Part shown: one piece after another, positions 17,185-26,233 of the stretch
Position numbering within the stretch: position 1 is the stretch's first letter
Layout of the letters: each line of letters begins with the position of its first letter
Assembly (NCBI GenBank): GCA_947454025.1
Contig: CANGIZ010000001.1
Coordinates: 1-64,000 of the forward strand
DNA length: 64,000 nucleotides
DNA from: Bacteroidota bacterium
GTDB taxonomy: Bacteria > Bacteroidota > Bacteroidia > Chitinophagales > Chitinophagaceae
Direction of reading: 5' to 3'
Notes under the pieces: generated by a model
What the model saw: the letters and a program-made list of their open reading frames with translations, nothing else
The model's database searches: none
What the model was told of the DNA's origin: nothing
Program-made: the position numbers and the translations under genes

Positions 17185-18759
17185 ATGTCGATTCCAAATA
17201 TTAATACCAATACTAAAAACCGCAAAAAAAGTTCCAATGTGGACATTAGTTCCATGATGTATGGCAAAATTCCGCCCCAAGCCAAGGAATTGGAGGAAGC
17301 GGTATTGGGTGGTATTTTATTAGAAAAAAGTGCATTTGATACGGTTACGGAAATTTTAAAGCCAGAGTGTTTTTATACCGATGCCCACCAAATGATTTTT
17401 ACTGCCATGCAGGGTTTGCAAATGGATAACCAACCCATTGACATGTTAACCGTGGTAGAAGCATTAAAAAAACGTGAACAATTGGATTTGGTAGGTGGTG
17501 CATATTATATTTCTAAATTAACCAATGTAGTAGTTTCCACTGCCAATATTGAAGCCCATGCCAGAATTGTTTTACAAAAATTTATTCAACGCGAATTAAT
17601 CAGAATTAGTGGCGAAGTTATTGCCAATGCATACGAAGACAGTACCGATGTATTTGATTTGCTAGATGATAGCGAAACCAAAATGTTTAATATCACGAAT
17701 AACTATTTGAAAAAGAATTTCGTGGATATTCAAAACGCATTGGCCGATGCGGTGAATAGAATTGATGAATTAAGAACACAAAAAGATGAGATATCGGGCG
17801 TGCCGAGTGGATTTAATTCACTAGATAGAATTACTTACGGATGGCAACCTACCGATTTAATTATTTTGGCGGCAAGACCTTCGGTTGGTAAAACCGCATT
17901 CGCCTTAAACCTTGCGCGTAATGCCGCTTTACATCCTACAAAACCGCAAGCAGTTGGGTTTTTTAGTTTGGAGATGAGTGCCTCACAATTGGTACAAAGA
18001 ATTTTAAGTGCAGAGAGTGAAATTAAAATGGAGAAAATTTCACGTGGTAAATTAGAAGACTATGAATACCAACAATTACACAGTAAGGGTATTAAAAAAT
18101 TAGAGACCGCTCCTATTTATATTGACGATACCGCTGCTTTAAACATTTTTGAATTTAGAGCAAAGGCCAGAAGATTGGTTAATAAACATCAGGTGAAAAT
18201 TATTATCATTGACTACTTGCAATTAATGAGTGGTTCAGGTGATAGAAATTCGAATCGTGAGCAAGAAATTAGTAACATCTCGCGAAGTTTAAAAGCTTTG
18301 GCAAAAGAATTGCAAATTCCGATTATTGCATTGTCTCAGTTGAGTCGTGCTGTGGAAACCAGAAAAGAAAGTAAAATGCCTCAGTTGAGTGACTTACGTG
18401 AATCGGGTGCGATTGAACAAGATGCCGATATGGTTATGTTTATTTATCGTCCTGAATATTACGAGGTAATGAGTAATGAGATGGGCGAAAGTACACAAGG
18501 CGAAACCCATATTAGAATTGCGAAGCACAGAAACGGTTCTTTAGATTTAGTAAAATTAAGAGCAAGATTAGATATTCAAAGATTCGAAGAATGGGACGGC
18601 GATTCAGGTGGTTTACCTGGATTACCAAACAACTTCAAGCCAACATCAAGTTTTAATGATCCAGCAGCTGGAGGCGATGGCGGAAGATTCTTTATTCAAG
18701 GAAGTCGCATGAATGGAGGTGAATTTGACGAAGGTGTAAGTGAGGACCAACCTTTCTAA
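17185..18759 (+). CDS. dnaB: Replicative DNA helicase DnaB
   Basis: 524 aa. The N-terminal primase-interaction domain (about 30-135; PPQAKELEEAVLGGILL) and a linker precede the RecA-like motor (about 200-470). Walker A is ARPSVGKTAFALN, Walker B is IIIDYLQLM, and DLRESGAIEQDAD is the DnaB-family motif. The hexamer unwinds DNA at the replication fork. No intein. The C-terminal 50 residues are Gly/Asn-rich and probably flexible. It is followed by rsmE 32 bp later. Confidence 0.97.
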   Translation: MSIPNINTNTKNRKKSSNVDISSMMYGKIPPQAKELEEAVLGGILLEKSAFDTVTEILKPECFYTDAHQMIFTAMQGLQMDNQPIDMLTVVEALKKREQLDLVGGAYYISKLTNVVVSTANIEAHARIVLQKFIQRELIRISGEVIANAYEDSTDVFDLLDDSETKMFNITNNYLKKNFVDIQNALADAVNRIDELRTQKDEISGVPSGFNSLDRITYGWQPTDLIILAARPSVGKTAFALNLARNAALHPTKPQAVGFFSLEMSASQLVQRILSAESEIKMEKISRGKLEDYEYQQLHSKGIKKLETAPIYIDDTAALNIFEFRAKARRLVNKHQVKIIIIDYLQLMSGSGDRNSNREQEISNISRSLKALAKELQIPIIALSQLSRAVETRKESKMPQLSDLRESGAIEQDADMVMFIYRPEYYEVMSNEMGESTQGETHIRIAKHRNGSLDLVKLRARLDIQRFEEWDGDSGGLPGLPNNFKPTSSFNDPAAGGDGGRFFIQGSRMNGGEFDEGVSEDQPF

Positions 18760-18791
18760 TCAATTGAATAATCATCCATTAATCTTAGTGC

Positions 18792-19493
18792 ATGTCGGTA
18801 CCCTATTTTTATGAACCCAGCCTTGTAAGCAACGCAACTCATTTTACTTTAAGTGAGGAGACAAGTAAGCATTGTGTGCAAGTATTAAGAATGAAGGAAG
18901 GCGACCGCATTGATTTAACCAATGGAATTGGACAATTATTTGAAGCCACTATCACCCTTGCACATAAAAAGCAAGCAAGCGTTGCGATTCAATCTCAAAA
19001 AACGATTCAAGCCCCTTTACAAAAAATAATTTTAGGTATTTCACTTTTAAAAAATGCCGTACGGTTAGAATGGTTATTTGAAAAAGCGACCGAAATGGGC
19101 GTGCATACGATTGTTCCACTTTTGTGTGAACGAACCATTCATGAACGTTTTAAGGCAGATAGAATGCAAAATATTTTACAATCAGCCATGATACAAAGTC
19201 AGCAAGCATGGTTGCCTATTTTGTCTACACCTACCTCATTTGATAGTTTTATAAAAGACTATAAGGCAGCTCAGCAACTCATTGCACATTGCGAGCCCAG
19301 CGAAAAAATAAGTATTAAAGATATTGAGCCGAGTGTTGATTCCATTTTGCTCATTGGCCCTGAAGGCGATTTTAGTCCGAAAGAAATTGAACTAGCTATA
19401 CTTAACCAATACCAGGCTGTTCATTTGGGACCCACTCGTTTACGCACCGAAACCGCTGGCTTATTTGCCTTGAGTGTATTAAAAAAATTCTAA
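18792..19493 (+). CDS. rsmE: 16S rRNA (uracil1498-N3)-methyltransferase
   Basis: 233 aa SPOUT methyltransferase. An N-terminal PUA-like part (about 1-70; SKHCVQVLRMKEGDRI) precedes the knotted SAM-binding domain. Key motifs are LLIGPEGDFSPKEIELA (about 180-197) and LGPTRLRTETAGLFAL near the C-terminus. It sits between dnaB and an acyltransferase-like gene, with 9 bp to the latter, and is probably co-transcribed. Confidence 0.93.
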   Translation: MSVPYFYEPSLVSNATHFTLSEETSKHCVQVLRMKEGDRIDLTNGIGQLFEATITLAHKKQASVAIQSQKTIQAPLQKIILGISLLKNAVRLEWLFEKATEMGVHTIVPLLCERTIHERFKADRMQNILQSAMIQSQQAWLPILSTPTSFDSFIKDYKAAQQLIAHCEPSEKISIKDIEPSVDSILLIGPEGDFSPKEIELAILNQYQAVHLGPTRLRTETAGLFALSVLKKF

Positions 19494-19502
19494 ATTGCAA
19501 CT

Positions 19503-20699
19503 ATGAATGTTGTGGAAGTAAATACACCAGGACTTGTTAGATCCTTTTTAAACTTGAACGCTACAGTGAATCAGGACAATCCTAATTATATTCGACCACT
19601 CGACAACGAAGTGGAGCAGGTATTTGATCCTGTTAAAAATAAATTATTTAAAGACGGGGATGCAAAAAGATGGATTGTGCAAAATAATGCTGGTGAAACG
19701 GTAGGACGTATAGCTGCATTTTATTATTCAAAATACAAAAACAAAGGCACTGAATTCCCCGTGGGTTGTGTAGGTTTTTTTGATTGCATCAATGATCAAG
19801 CGGTAGCCAATTTACTTTTTGATACCGCCAAACATTGGCTAGCTCAAAATGGCATGGAAGCCATGGATGGCCCTGTTAATTTTGGCGACCGAGATAAATG
19901 GTGGGGACTTATGGTGGAAGGATTTCACAAAGAACCCATGTATGGAATGTCCTTTAATCCTAGCTACTACGAGCAATTAATAACGCAGTATGGATTTGAG
20001 AACTATTACAACCAATACTATTATGGCATTGATGTAAAGCAAGAACTGCCGCCTCGCTTTAAAGAACGCTACGAAATATTCAAAGCAAAACCCGATTATC
20101 AAGCTAGACATCTAGATAAAAACAATTTGGAAAAATTTGCCCAAGATTTTGTGACCATTTACAATTCAGCATGGGCCCAACATGGGGAAGCGAAAGCCAT
20201 TACTTTGGACCAAATCATGAAATTGTTTAAGACTTTAAAACCAATCATGGATGAAAGAGTCGTTTGGTTTGCTTATTACAAAGAGGATCCTATAGCTATG
20301 TTTATTAATATTCCCGATGTTAATCAATACTTCAAATATTTTAATGGCAAACTAGGGCTCTTACAAAAAATGCATTTGATGTGGATGAAATGGACTGGCA
20401 AAAACAATCGACTTACTGGACTTGCATTTGGGGTAGTGCCAAAATACCAGTCCTTGGGTATTGATAGTTTTTTAATTTATTCAAGTGCCCTATTGCTTTA
20501 TAGAATTAATGTGTATAAGGAGTATGAAATGGGATGGGCTGCTGACTGGAACCCCAAAATGGTGAATATTTATAAAAGTTTAGGGGCAAAACCAAGCCGT
20601 AGGATGGTCACATTTAGACATATTTTTGATACCCAGGTGCACCCGTTCGAGCGCCATCCCATCATGGAATACAATACTAGCACATCTGCCTCCGCGTAA
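19503..20699 (+). CDS. Acyl-CoA N-acyltransferase-like (GNAT fold) protein
   Basis: 398 aa, function unknown. The N-terminal half (about 45-185) carries NNAGETVGRIAAFYY and a conserved PVNFGDRDKWWG stretch. The C-terminal half (about 200-385) contains a GNAT-like segment VVWFAYYKEDPIAMFI followed by FGVVPKYQSLGIDSFLIY, which resembles the acetyl-CoA-binding turn. Two tandem GNAT-like folds are possible. Substrate unknown. It follows rsmE by 9 bp. Confidence 0.75.
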   Translation: MNVVEVNTPGLVRSFLNLNATVNQDNPNYIRPLDNEVEQVFDPVKNKLFKDGDAKRWIVQNNAGETVGRIAAFYYSKYKNKGTEFPVGCVGFFDCINDQAVANLLFDTAKHWLAQNGMEAMDGPVNFGDRDKWWGLMVEGFHKEPMYGMSFNPSYYEQLITQYGFENYYNQYYYGIDVKQELPPRFKERYEIFKAKPDYQARHLDKNNLEKFAQDFVTIYNSAWAQHGEAKAITLDQIMKLFKTLKPIMDERVVWFAYYKEDPIAMFINIPDVNQYFKYFNGKLGLLQKMHLMWMKWTGKNNRLTGLAFGVVPKYQSLGIDSFLIYSSALLLYRINVYKEYEMGWAADWNPKMVNIYKSLGAKPSRRMVTFRHIFDTQVHPFERHPIMEYNTSTSASA

Positions 20700-20721
20700 G
20701 CCGCAAACTCACCTATTTAAT

Positions 20722-20751
20722 GTGCATAAAAGGGCCCTAAATTTTATAGGG
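20722..20751. promoter_or_regulatory. GTGCATAA / CCCTAAAT motif upstream of dnaX
   Basis: GTGCATAA (20722-20729) and CCCTAAAT (20735-20742) are followed by TAGGG (20747-20751), which makes a small CCCTA/TAGGG dyad. The same two words stand next to each other upstream of dnaB (17062-17078). It lies 26 bp before the dnaX ATG. A binding site for a shared regulator is an inference. Confidence 0.4.
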
Positions 20752-20776
20752 ATAATGTGTATATTGCGCGTCTACT

Positions 20777-22573
20777 ATGGATAATTTTGTTGTTTCAGCC
20801 AGGAAGTACAGACCCCAAAACTTTAATACAGTGGTGGGGCAGTCGCATATTACGACGACCTTAAAAAATGCCATTTTAAACAACCATTTGGCACATGCTT
20901 TTTTGTTTTGTGGACCAAGAGGTGTAGGTAAAACAACCTGTGCAAGAATTTTAGCAAAAACCATTAACTGTACCAATATCACTAAGGACGGGGAAGCGTG
21001 TAACGAATGTGATAGTTGCACTTCCTTCGAAAAAGGAGCTAGTTTAAATATTCATGAACTAGACGCTGCAAGTAACAACTCGGTAGATGATATTAGATCC
21101 CTAGTTGAGCAAGTGCGCTTTGCACCGCAAGCAGGAAAATACAAAGTATATATTGTGGATGAGGTCCATATGTTAAGTGCAAGTGCATTTAATGCATTTT
21201 TGAAAACATTGGAAGAACCGCCACCTTACGCCATTTTTATTTTAGCAACCACCGAGAAGCACAAGATATTGCCAACCATCTTAAGTAGATGTCAAATTTT
21301 TGATTTCAAACGTATCACTTCCAATGATACCGTAGAGCATTTGGAAGAAATCATCGGTAAAGAACATATCAAAGCCGAAAGAAACGCATTGCAATTGATC
21401 GCTCAAAAAAGCGAAGGCTGTATGCGTGATGCATTGAGTATTTTGGATAAAATTGTAAGCTTTTCCAATGGTGAACTTACTTATAAAAATACACTTGAGC
21501 ATTTAAATATTTTAGATGAAGAATATTTTTTCAAATTACTAGGATACCTTACCACGCAGGACTTGACTAAAGCCATGTTACTGTATGATGAGATCAATCA
21601 GAAAGGATTTGAAGGCGATATGGTTTTATATGGACTTTCAAGTTTTATTAGAAACTTATTGGTTTGTAAAGACCCAGCCAGTGCGGGCTTATTGGAATCC
21701 ATTGAAGGTTGGAGAGAACAATACATTGCCACCGCAAAGCAAATTAGTACTCCCTACTTAGTGAGTGCATTGAATATTTTAAATGAGGCCGAGATACAGT
21801 TTAAAATGGCGCGCAATAAAAGATTGCATGTAGAAATGGCCATTATTAAATTAAATTTTTTAGCGCAGGCCATTGAATTAAGTTTGGAAGACAACCAAAT
21901 AGTAAAAAAAAAACTAGTTGATGCACACTATCCCATTCGCTTAAAGAAAATCATGCCTTTAAGTAATATGGTGGTAAACTCCGAAGCGAAGTTGGTCATT
22001 GAAACCAATGCTCCAGCCATCGAAGTCAAAAAAGCAACTCCTGTTACAAAGCCTATTGTTTCCGAAAAACCGGAAACAGCAATGCCAGTCATCCCTACAG
22101 AAAGTAATACTGGTGGACCTAAAAAGAATTTATTAGCCGTATTGCAACAAAAATATGGCCAAGAATATGATATTGAAGAAGTAAAAGAATCCCTACCCTT
22201 AGAGATGGAATTACTTAAAAAATGTTGGGATGAATACGCTATTTATTTAGAGCAAAATGCAAAGCATGCTTCCTCGGGTACTTTTAAAGTAGCACTCTTA
22301 AACATAATTGATGACATTCATTTTACGGTAACTGTGGGCGCCTTAACTGCTCAAAAGTTTGTAGAACAAGAAAGAATGAATTTCTTAGAGAAAATCTGGG
22401 ACGCATTTCAAAATAGAGCCATCCAATTTGATATTCTTGTTGAAGCAGGTGAACAAGAAGATGTGCCTTTACATATGCGCTTAAATAGCAAACAAAAATA
22501 CGATCGAATTGCTGAACAATTTCCGTTGGTAAGAGATCTAAAAAACAGATGCAATTTAGAAGTGTATTTTTAA
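20777..22573 (+). CDS. dnaX: DNA polymerase III subunit gamma/tau
   Basis: 598 aa clamp-loader ATPase. Walker A is FCGPRGVGKTTCARILA (about 45-60). A four-Cys zinc knuckle is formed by CTN..CNECDSC, Walker B is VYIVDEVHML, and the arginine-finger region is ILSRCQIFDFKR. Domains I-III end near residue 370; the rest is a variable tau tail. A run of ten A residues (21904-21913, codons 376-379) sits exactly at the domain III/tail border, with stops just beyond it in both other frames. A short gamma-like form may therefore be made from this gene. Confidence 0.95.
   Translation: MDNFVVSARKYRPQNFNTVVGQSHITTTLKNAILNNHLAHAFLFCGPRGVGKTTCARILAKTINCTNITKDGEACNECDSCTSFEKGASLNIHELDAASNNSVDDIRSLVEQVRFAPQAGKYKVYIVDEVHMLSASAFNAFLKTLEEPPPYAIFILATTEKHKILPTILSRCQIFDFKRITSNDTVEHLEEIIGKEHIKAERNALQLIAQKSEGCMRDALSILDKIVSFSNGELTYKNTLEHLNILDEEYFFKLLGYLTTQDLTKAMLLYDEINQKGFEGDMVLYGLSSFIRNLLVCKDPASAGLLESIEGWREQYIATAKQISTPYLVSALNILNEAEIQFKMARNKRLHVEMAIIKLNFLAQAIELSLEDNQIVKKKLVDAHYPIRLKKIMPLSNMVVNSEAKLVIETNAPAIEVKKATPVTKPIVSEKPETAMPVIPTESNTGGPKKNLLAVLQQKYGQEYDIEEVKESLPLEMELLKKCWDEYAIYLEQNAKHASSGTFKVALLNIIDDIHFTVTVGALTAQKFVEQERMNFLEKIWDAFQNRAIQFDILVEAGEQEDVPLHMRLNSKQKYDRIAEQFPLVRDLKNRCNLEVYF
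21904..21913 (+). other. Ten-A slippery run inside dnaX
   Basis: A10 spans the end of the Val376 codon and Lys377-379. Gain of one A, or a -1 ribosomal shift, gives Lys-Lys-Lys-Thr-Ser then TGA (381 aa). Loss of one A gives Lys-Lys-Asn then TAG (379 aa). Transcriptional slippage on A runs is known in Thermus dnaX, and -1 frameshifting in E. coli dnaX. Confidence 0.6.
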
Positions 22574-22614
22574 ATAACACATCGAGTACTTACCATTAAA
22601 GCTATTGAGCAAAT

Positions 22615-22953
22615 TTATAATTTTGCTTTATTATATCCTTTGGCTTTTAAGTATTGAAATACTTTTTGACGATGATCACCTTGTATAATAATTTCTCCAT
22701 CCTTTACTGAACCACCCGTACCACAATGATTCTTCAATGCTTTTCCTAATAGATTCATGTCATCCTCGTTACCCACAAAACCATCTACAATGGTAACTGT
22801 TTTTCCTGCACGGTGTTTGGTTTCTAAAATAACACGCAAGGGCTGATCTGCAGGCGCCAATGTTTCCTCAGTTTCCTCCTCGGATGGAGGCATATAATTG
22901 GGATCGGTACTATATACTAAAGGAGAACTATTCGGCTTATTTTTCTTACTCAT
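22615..22953 (-). CDS. SUI1/YciH family translation factor
   Basis: 112 aa. The first ~45 residues are Pro/Glu-rich and probably disordered. The SUI1/eIF1 fold follows (about 48-112), with the KTVTIVDGF strand, a GTGGSVKDGEIIIQGDHR core and the KGYNKAKL end. The bacterial relatives influence start-site fidelity in vitro; the physiological role is unclear. It lies 21 bp downstream of the DUF4783 gene. Convergent with dnaX. Confidence 0.9.
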   Translation of the reverse strand: MSKKNKPNSSPLVYSTDPNYMPPSEEETEETLAPADQPLRVILETKHRAGKTVTIVDGFVGNEDDMNLLGKALKNHCGTGGSVKDGEIIIQGDHRQKVFQYLKAKGYNKAKL

Positions 22954-22974
22954 GCATTCAAATTTGAATCAAAA

Positions 22975-23364
22975 TTAGCTTACCCTAACACTCACAATGG
23001 TAAAGCCATTTTTATTTTCTTGTAACAATAAAGTGATATTAAATTTTGTTGCTCCCGACAATAATCTACCCGTTAAATAAACGGTACTTCCTACTTTTCG
23101 TGCAGCAGTCTTTTCAAAACCCAAAATATTCTTCTTGGAAAAAAAACTTTGTAATAAACCATTGGCTTCCTTGGAGGTATAAGATTTTTGACCCACCAAG
23201 TCGGGTAAATTCACTTCCACCTGTGCGTCCCAATAGGAAAGCAAATTGTTAAAATTGGCTGTTTGCAAATTTTGAACAAGTACTTCGGTTTCGTTTTGCG
23301 CTTTTAAGCCTAGGCTTGCCATTGCAAAGATAACAATGAGTAGTATTTGACGGAGTTGGGTCAT
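22975..23364 (-). CDS. Secreted DUF4783 protein
   Basis: 129 aa. Signal peptide ends at LGLKAQ, followed by Asn. The mature ~107-residue domain resembles the NTF2-like fold of DUF4783 (alternating helices, then curved beta strands with GSTVYLTGRLL and TKFNITLLLQE). No catalytic residues are evident. It is divergent from gpmI and shares a transcript with the SUI1 factor. Confidence 0.78.
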   Translation of the reverse strand: MTQLRQILLIVIFAMASLGLKAQNETEVLVQNLQTANFNNLLSYWDAQVEVNLPDLVGQKSYTSKEANGLLQSFFSKKNILGFEKTAARKVGSTVYLTGRLLSGATKFNITLLLQENKNGFTIVSVRVS

Positions 23365-23479
23365 TTTTTAAGGTTAGTTCTAATGATAACTGCTTAAATT
23401 TGCAGCGGGTACGTGAAGCCTGTATTCCGACCTACAATTTAGTAAAAAAATAGACGATCACTGTAACAAAAATAAGAAT

Positions 23480-24997
23480 ATGTCAAAAAAAGTAATACTT
23501 GTAATTATGGATGGCTGGGGATTAGGAAAAGTCCCTTTATCGGATGCTATTCAACAAGCAAAAGTGCCATTTGTAAGTAGTTTATATAACAAATACCCAC
23601 ACTCTACTTTAATTACTTGTGGCGAGGAAGTAGGTTTGCCTGATGGACAAATGGGCAATAGCGAAGTAGGTCACTTAAACTTAGGTGCAGGAAGAATTGT
23701 GTACCAAGAATTACAAAGAATCAATGTTGCTGTTCGAGACGGTGAGTTAGCAAATAATAAAACCTTACAAGCATCCATTCAATATGCAAAGGAAAACAAT
23801 AAGCCCTTGCATCTACTAGGACTTGTGAGTGATGGTGGTGTGCATGCACATACGGCACATTTAAAAGCTCTTTGTGATATTTGTAAAAAAGAAGGATTAA
23901 CAAAAGTGTTTATTCATGCATTCACCGACGGAAGAGATACCGATCCAAAAAGCGGTTTGGCTTATGTTGAAAATGTTGAAGCACATTTAAAAAATTCAGT
24001 AGGAAAAATAGCAACAGTTAGTGGACGATATTATGCTATGGATCGCGATAAACGCTGGGAAAGAGTACAATTAGCATACGATGCCTTGGTAAATGCGGTG
24101 GGCCCTACTGCTAGTTCCGCAACAGAAGCCATTAAGGAAAATTATGCAAAGGATATTACTGACGAATTCATAAAACCAACCATTCTCCTAGAAAATGGAG
24201 CACCTATTGCTACGATTCAGTCAGGGGATGCCGTTTTATGTTTCAATTTTAGAACAGACCGTTGTAGAGAAATTACAGAGGTATTGTCTCAAAAAGATTT
24301 CCCAGAATTTGGAATGAAGAAATTGGATCTGCATTATACTACGATCACAAAATATGATGAGACCTTCCAAAAAGTAAATGTCATTTTTGAAAATGATAAT
24401 TTAGTAAACACTTTGGGAGATGTATTAGCACAAAATCATAAAAAACAAATTCGTATTGCGGAAACTGAAAAATACCCACACGTAACTTTCTTTTTTAGTG
24501 GAGGTAGAGAAGTGCCATTTGAAGGAGAGTCAAGAATCATGGCGCCATCACCAAAAGTGGCCACCTATGATTTACAACCCGAAATGAGTGCTAAGGAATT
24601 AACTGATAAATTATTACCAGAGATCAATGCTGGCAATCCTGATTTTATTTGCTTGAACTTCGCGAATGCAGATATGGTTGGACACACGGGTATTTTTAGT
24701 GCAGTGGTAAAAGCGGTTGAAACAGTAGATGCTTGTGTGGAGCAAATTGTGACTGCAGGTTTAAACAATGGCTATACTATTTTCTTGACCGCAGACCATG
24801 GTAATGCCGATTATATGATTAATGAGGACGGAAGTCCAAACACGGCGCACACCACCAATCCTGTGCCTTTCTTTATTATAGACAAAGAGTGGAAGGGTAC
24901 TATTCAGCCTGGTAAATTAGGTGATATTGCTCCAACTATTTTAACCATGATGGGCGTGGCTATACCAAAGGAAATGACAGGAAAAGTGTTGATCTAA
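23480..24997 (+). CDS. gpmI: 2,3-bisphosphoglycerate-independent phosphoglycerate mutase
   Basis: 505 aa, full length. Interconverts 3- and 2-phosphoglycerate in glycolysis using two metal ions. The alkaline-phosphatase-like domain begins with VIMDGWGLG, the phosphorylated serine is Ser61 in MGNSEVGHLNLGAGR, and the C-terminal metal ligands are in NADMVGHTG and TADHGNADYM. The transferase domain insert (about 75-300) contains DGRDTDP and SGRYYAMDRDKRW. Monocistronic; upstream region 115 bp shared with divergent DUF4783. Confidence 0.97.
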   Translation: MSKKVILVIMDGWGLGKVPLSDAIQQAKVPFVSSLYNKYPHSTLITCGEEVGLPDGQMGNSEVGHLNLGAGRIVYQELQRINVAVRDGELANNKTLQASIQYAKENNKPLHLLGLVSDGGVHAHTAHLKALCDICKKEGLTKVFIHAFTDGRDTDPKSGLAYVENVEAHLKNSVGKIATVSGRYYAMDRDKRWERVQLAYDALVNAVGPTASSATEAIKENYAKDITDEFIKPTILLENGAPIATIQSGDAVLCFNFRTDRCREITEVLSQKDFPEFGMKKLDLHYTTITKYDETFQKVNVIFENDNLVNTLGDVLAQNHKKQIRIAETEKYPHVTFFFSGGREVPFEGESRIMAPSPKVATYDLQPEMSAKELTDKLLPEINAGNPDFICLNFANADMVGHTGIFSAVVKAVETVDACVEQIVTAGLNNGYTIFLTADHGNADYMINEDGSPNTAHTTNPVPFFIIDKEWKGTIQPGKLGDIAPTILTMMGVAIPKEMTGKVLI

Positions 24998-25076
24998 GTA
25001 AAGCGCAGTTCTAAATTAAATGACTACATTTAAACTATTAACAACAATATTTGTCATAGTCACCTAAACCAACATT

Positions 25077-25580
25077 ATGATTAAGAAAATACTCATTGGA
25101 TTGCTAATTGTTTTAATCGCAATTCAATTTATTAAACCAACAAGAAATCTATCGGGCAACACCGACAAGGATATTAGCACTATCTACCCTATGTCGGATA
25201 GCGTAAAACAAATTGTTACAAAAGCTTGCGCCGATTGCCATAGTAATAAAACAGTTTACCCTTGGTATGCTTCAGTGCAACCCATTGCATTTTGGTTGGA
25301 GCATCATGTGGATGAAGGCAAGGGTGAAATTAATTTCAATGAATTTGCGTCCTATCGTATAGGTAAACAAAATCATAAATTAAAGGAAGTGATTGAACAA
25401 GTAAAAGAAGACGAAATGCCTTTGTCCTCTTATACATTAATTCATAAAGATGCAAAATTAACCGCTGCCGAAAAAGCAACATTAATTCAATGGTGCCAAA
25501 ACATCATGGATAGCATTAAAGCAAACTATCCAGCTGATAGTTTAAATATAAAAAGACCGCCCCCGCCAACTGGTAAATAA
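25077..25580 (+). CDS. Haem-binding domain protein
   Basis: 167 aa. An N-terminal membrane anchor or uncleaved signal (about 3-19) is followed by a haem_bd-type domain. It holds a CxxCH motif (CADCHSNKTVYPWY, about 57-70), so covalent c-type haem is plausible. A conserved run EGKGEINFNEF and a Pro-rich C-terminus (RPPPPTGK) follow. Likely periplasmic electron carrier or haem sensor; partner unknown. It is 12 bp upstream of engB. Confidence 0.82.
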   Translation: MIKKILIGLLIVLIAIQFIKPTRNLSGNTDKDISTIYPMSDSVKQIVTKACADCHSNKTVYPWYASVQPIAFWLEHHVDEGKGEINFNEFASYRIGKQNHKLKEVIEQVKEDEMPLSSYTLIHKDAKLTAAEKATLIQWCQNIMDSIKANYPADSLNIKRPPPPTGK

Positions 25581-25592
25581 GGGGATTGAAAT

Positions 25593-26231
25593 ATGAAAAT
25601 TAACAAAGCAACCTATTTAATATCTAGTCCAGGATTTGAACAATGTCCAAAATTAGATCAACCTGAATATGCATTTATTGGACGTAGTAATGTAGGCAAG
25701 TCCTCTATTATTAATGCGCTATGCAATCAAAAGAACTTAGCCAAAACATCGGGGACTCCTGGTAAAACACAACTCATAAATCATTTCGAAGTATTGAGTT
25801 CCAATGCCAAAGGTCCTTGGGACAAATGGTATATTGTGGATTTGCCTGGATATGGCTTTGCAAAAGTTTCTCAAAGCAGTCGAAGAAGATGGGAGCAAAT
25901 GATTGAAAATTATTTGAGAAAAAGACCCAACTTAAATCGTGTATTTGTTTTAATTGATAGCCGACATGCTCCTCAAAAAATAGATTTAGAATTCATTGAG
26001 CAAATGGTAAAGTGGGAAATTCCTTACACTCTTATATTCACAAAATCAGATAAAGAAAAGCCGGGTGTGGTAGCACGTAATGTGCAAGCCATGTTTGACA
26101 CCTTAAAAGAAAAACTTCCATTTTTACCACAAGGTTTTGTAACCAGTGCAGAAAAAAAAGAAGGCGTAGAAGAAGTAGTTGATTGTATTGATCAATACAA
26201 TCGCTTATACGCTGAGGAACAAAATTTATAA
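25593..26231 (+). CDS. engB: Ribosome biogenesis GTP-binding protein EngB/YsxC
   Basis: 212 aa TRAFAC GTPase needed for late 50S assembly. G1 is GRSNVGKSS (about 31), G2 is within TSGTPGKTQ, G3 is DLPGYGF (about 87), and G4 is TKSDK (about 151), with the SAEKKEGVEE end. The ABC transporter gene starts 2 bp after its stop, so the two are almost certainly co-translated. Confidence 0.96.
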   Translation: MKINKATYLISSPGFEQCPKLDQPEYAFIGRSNVGKSSIINALCNQKNLAKTSGTPGKTQLINHFEVLSSNAKGPWDKWYIVDLPGYGFAKVSQSSRRRWEQMIENYLRKRPNLNRVFVLIDSRHAPQKIDLEFIEQMVKWEIPYTLIFTKSDKEKPGVVARNVQAMFDTLKEKLPFLPQGFVTSAEKKEGVEEVVDCIDQYNRLYAEEQNL

Positions 26232-26233
26232 TT

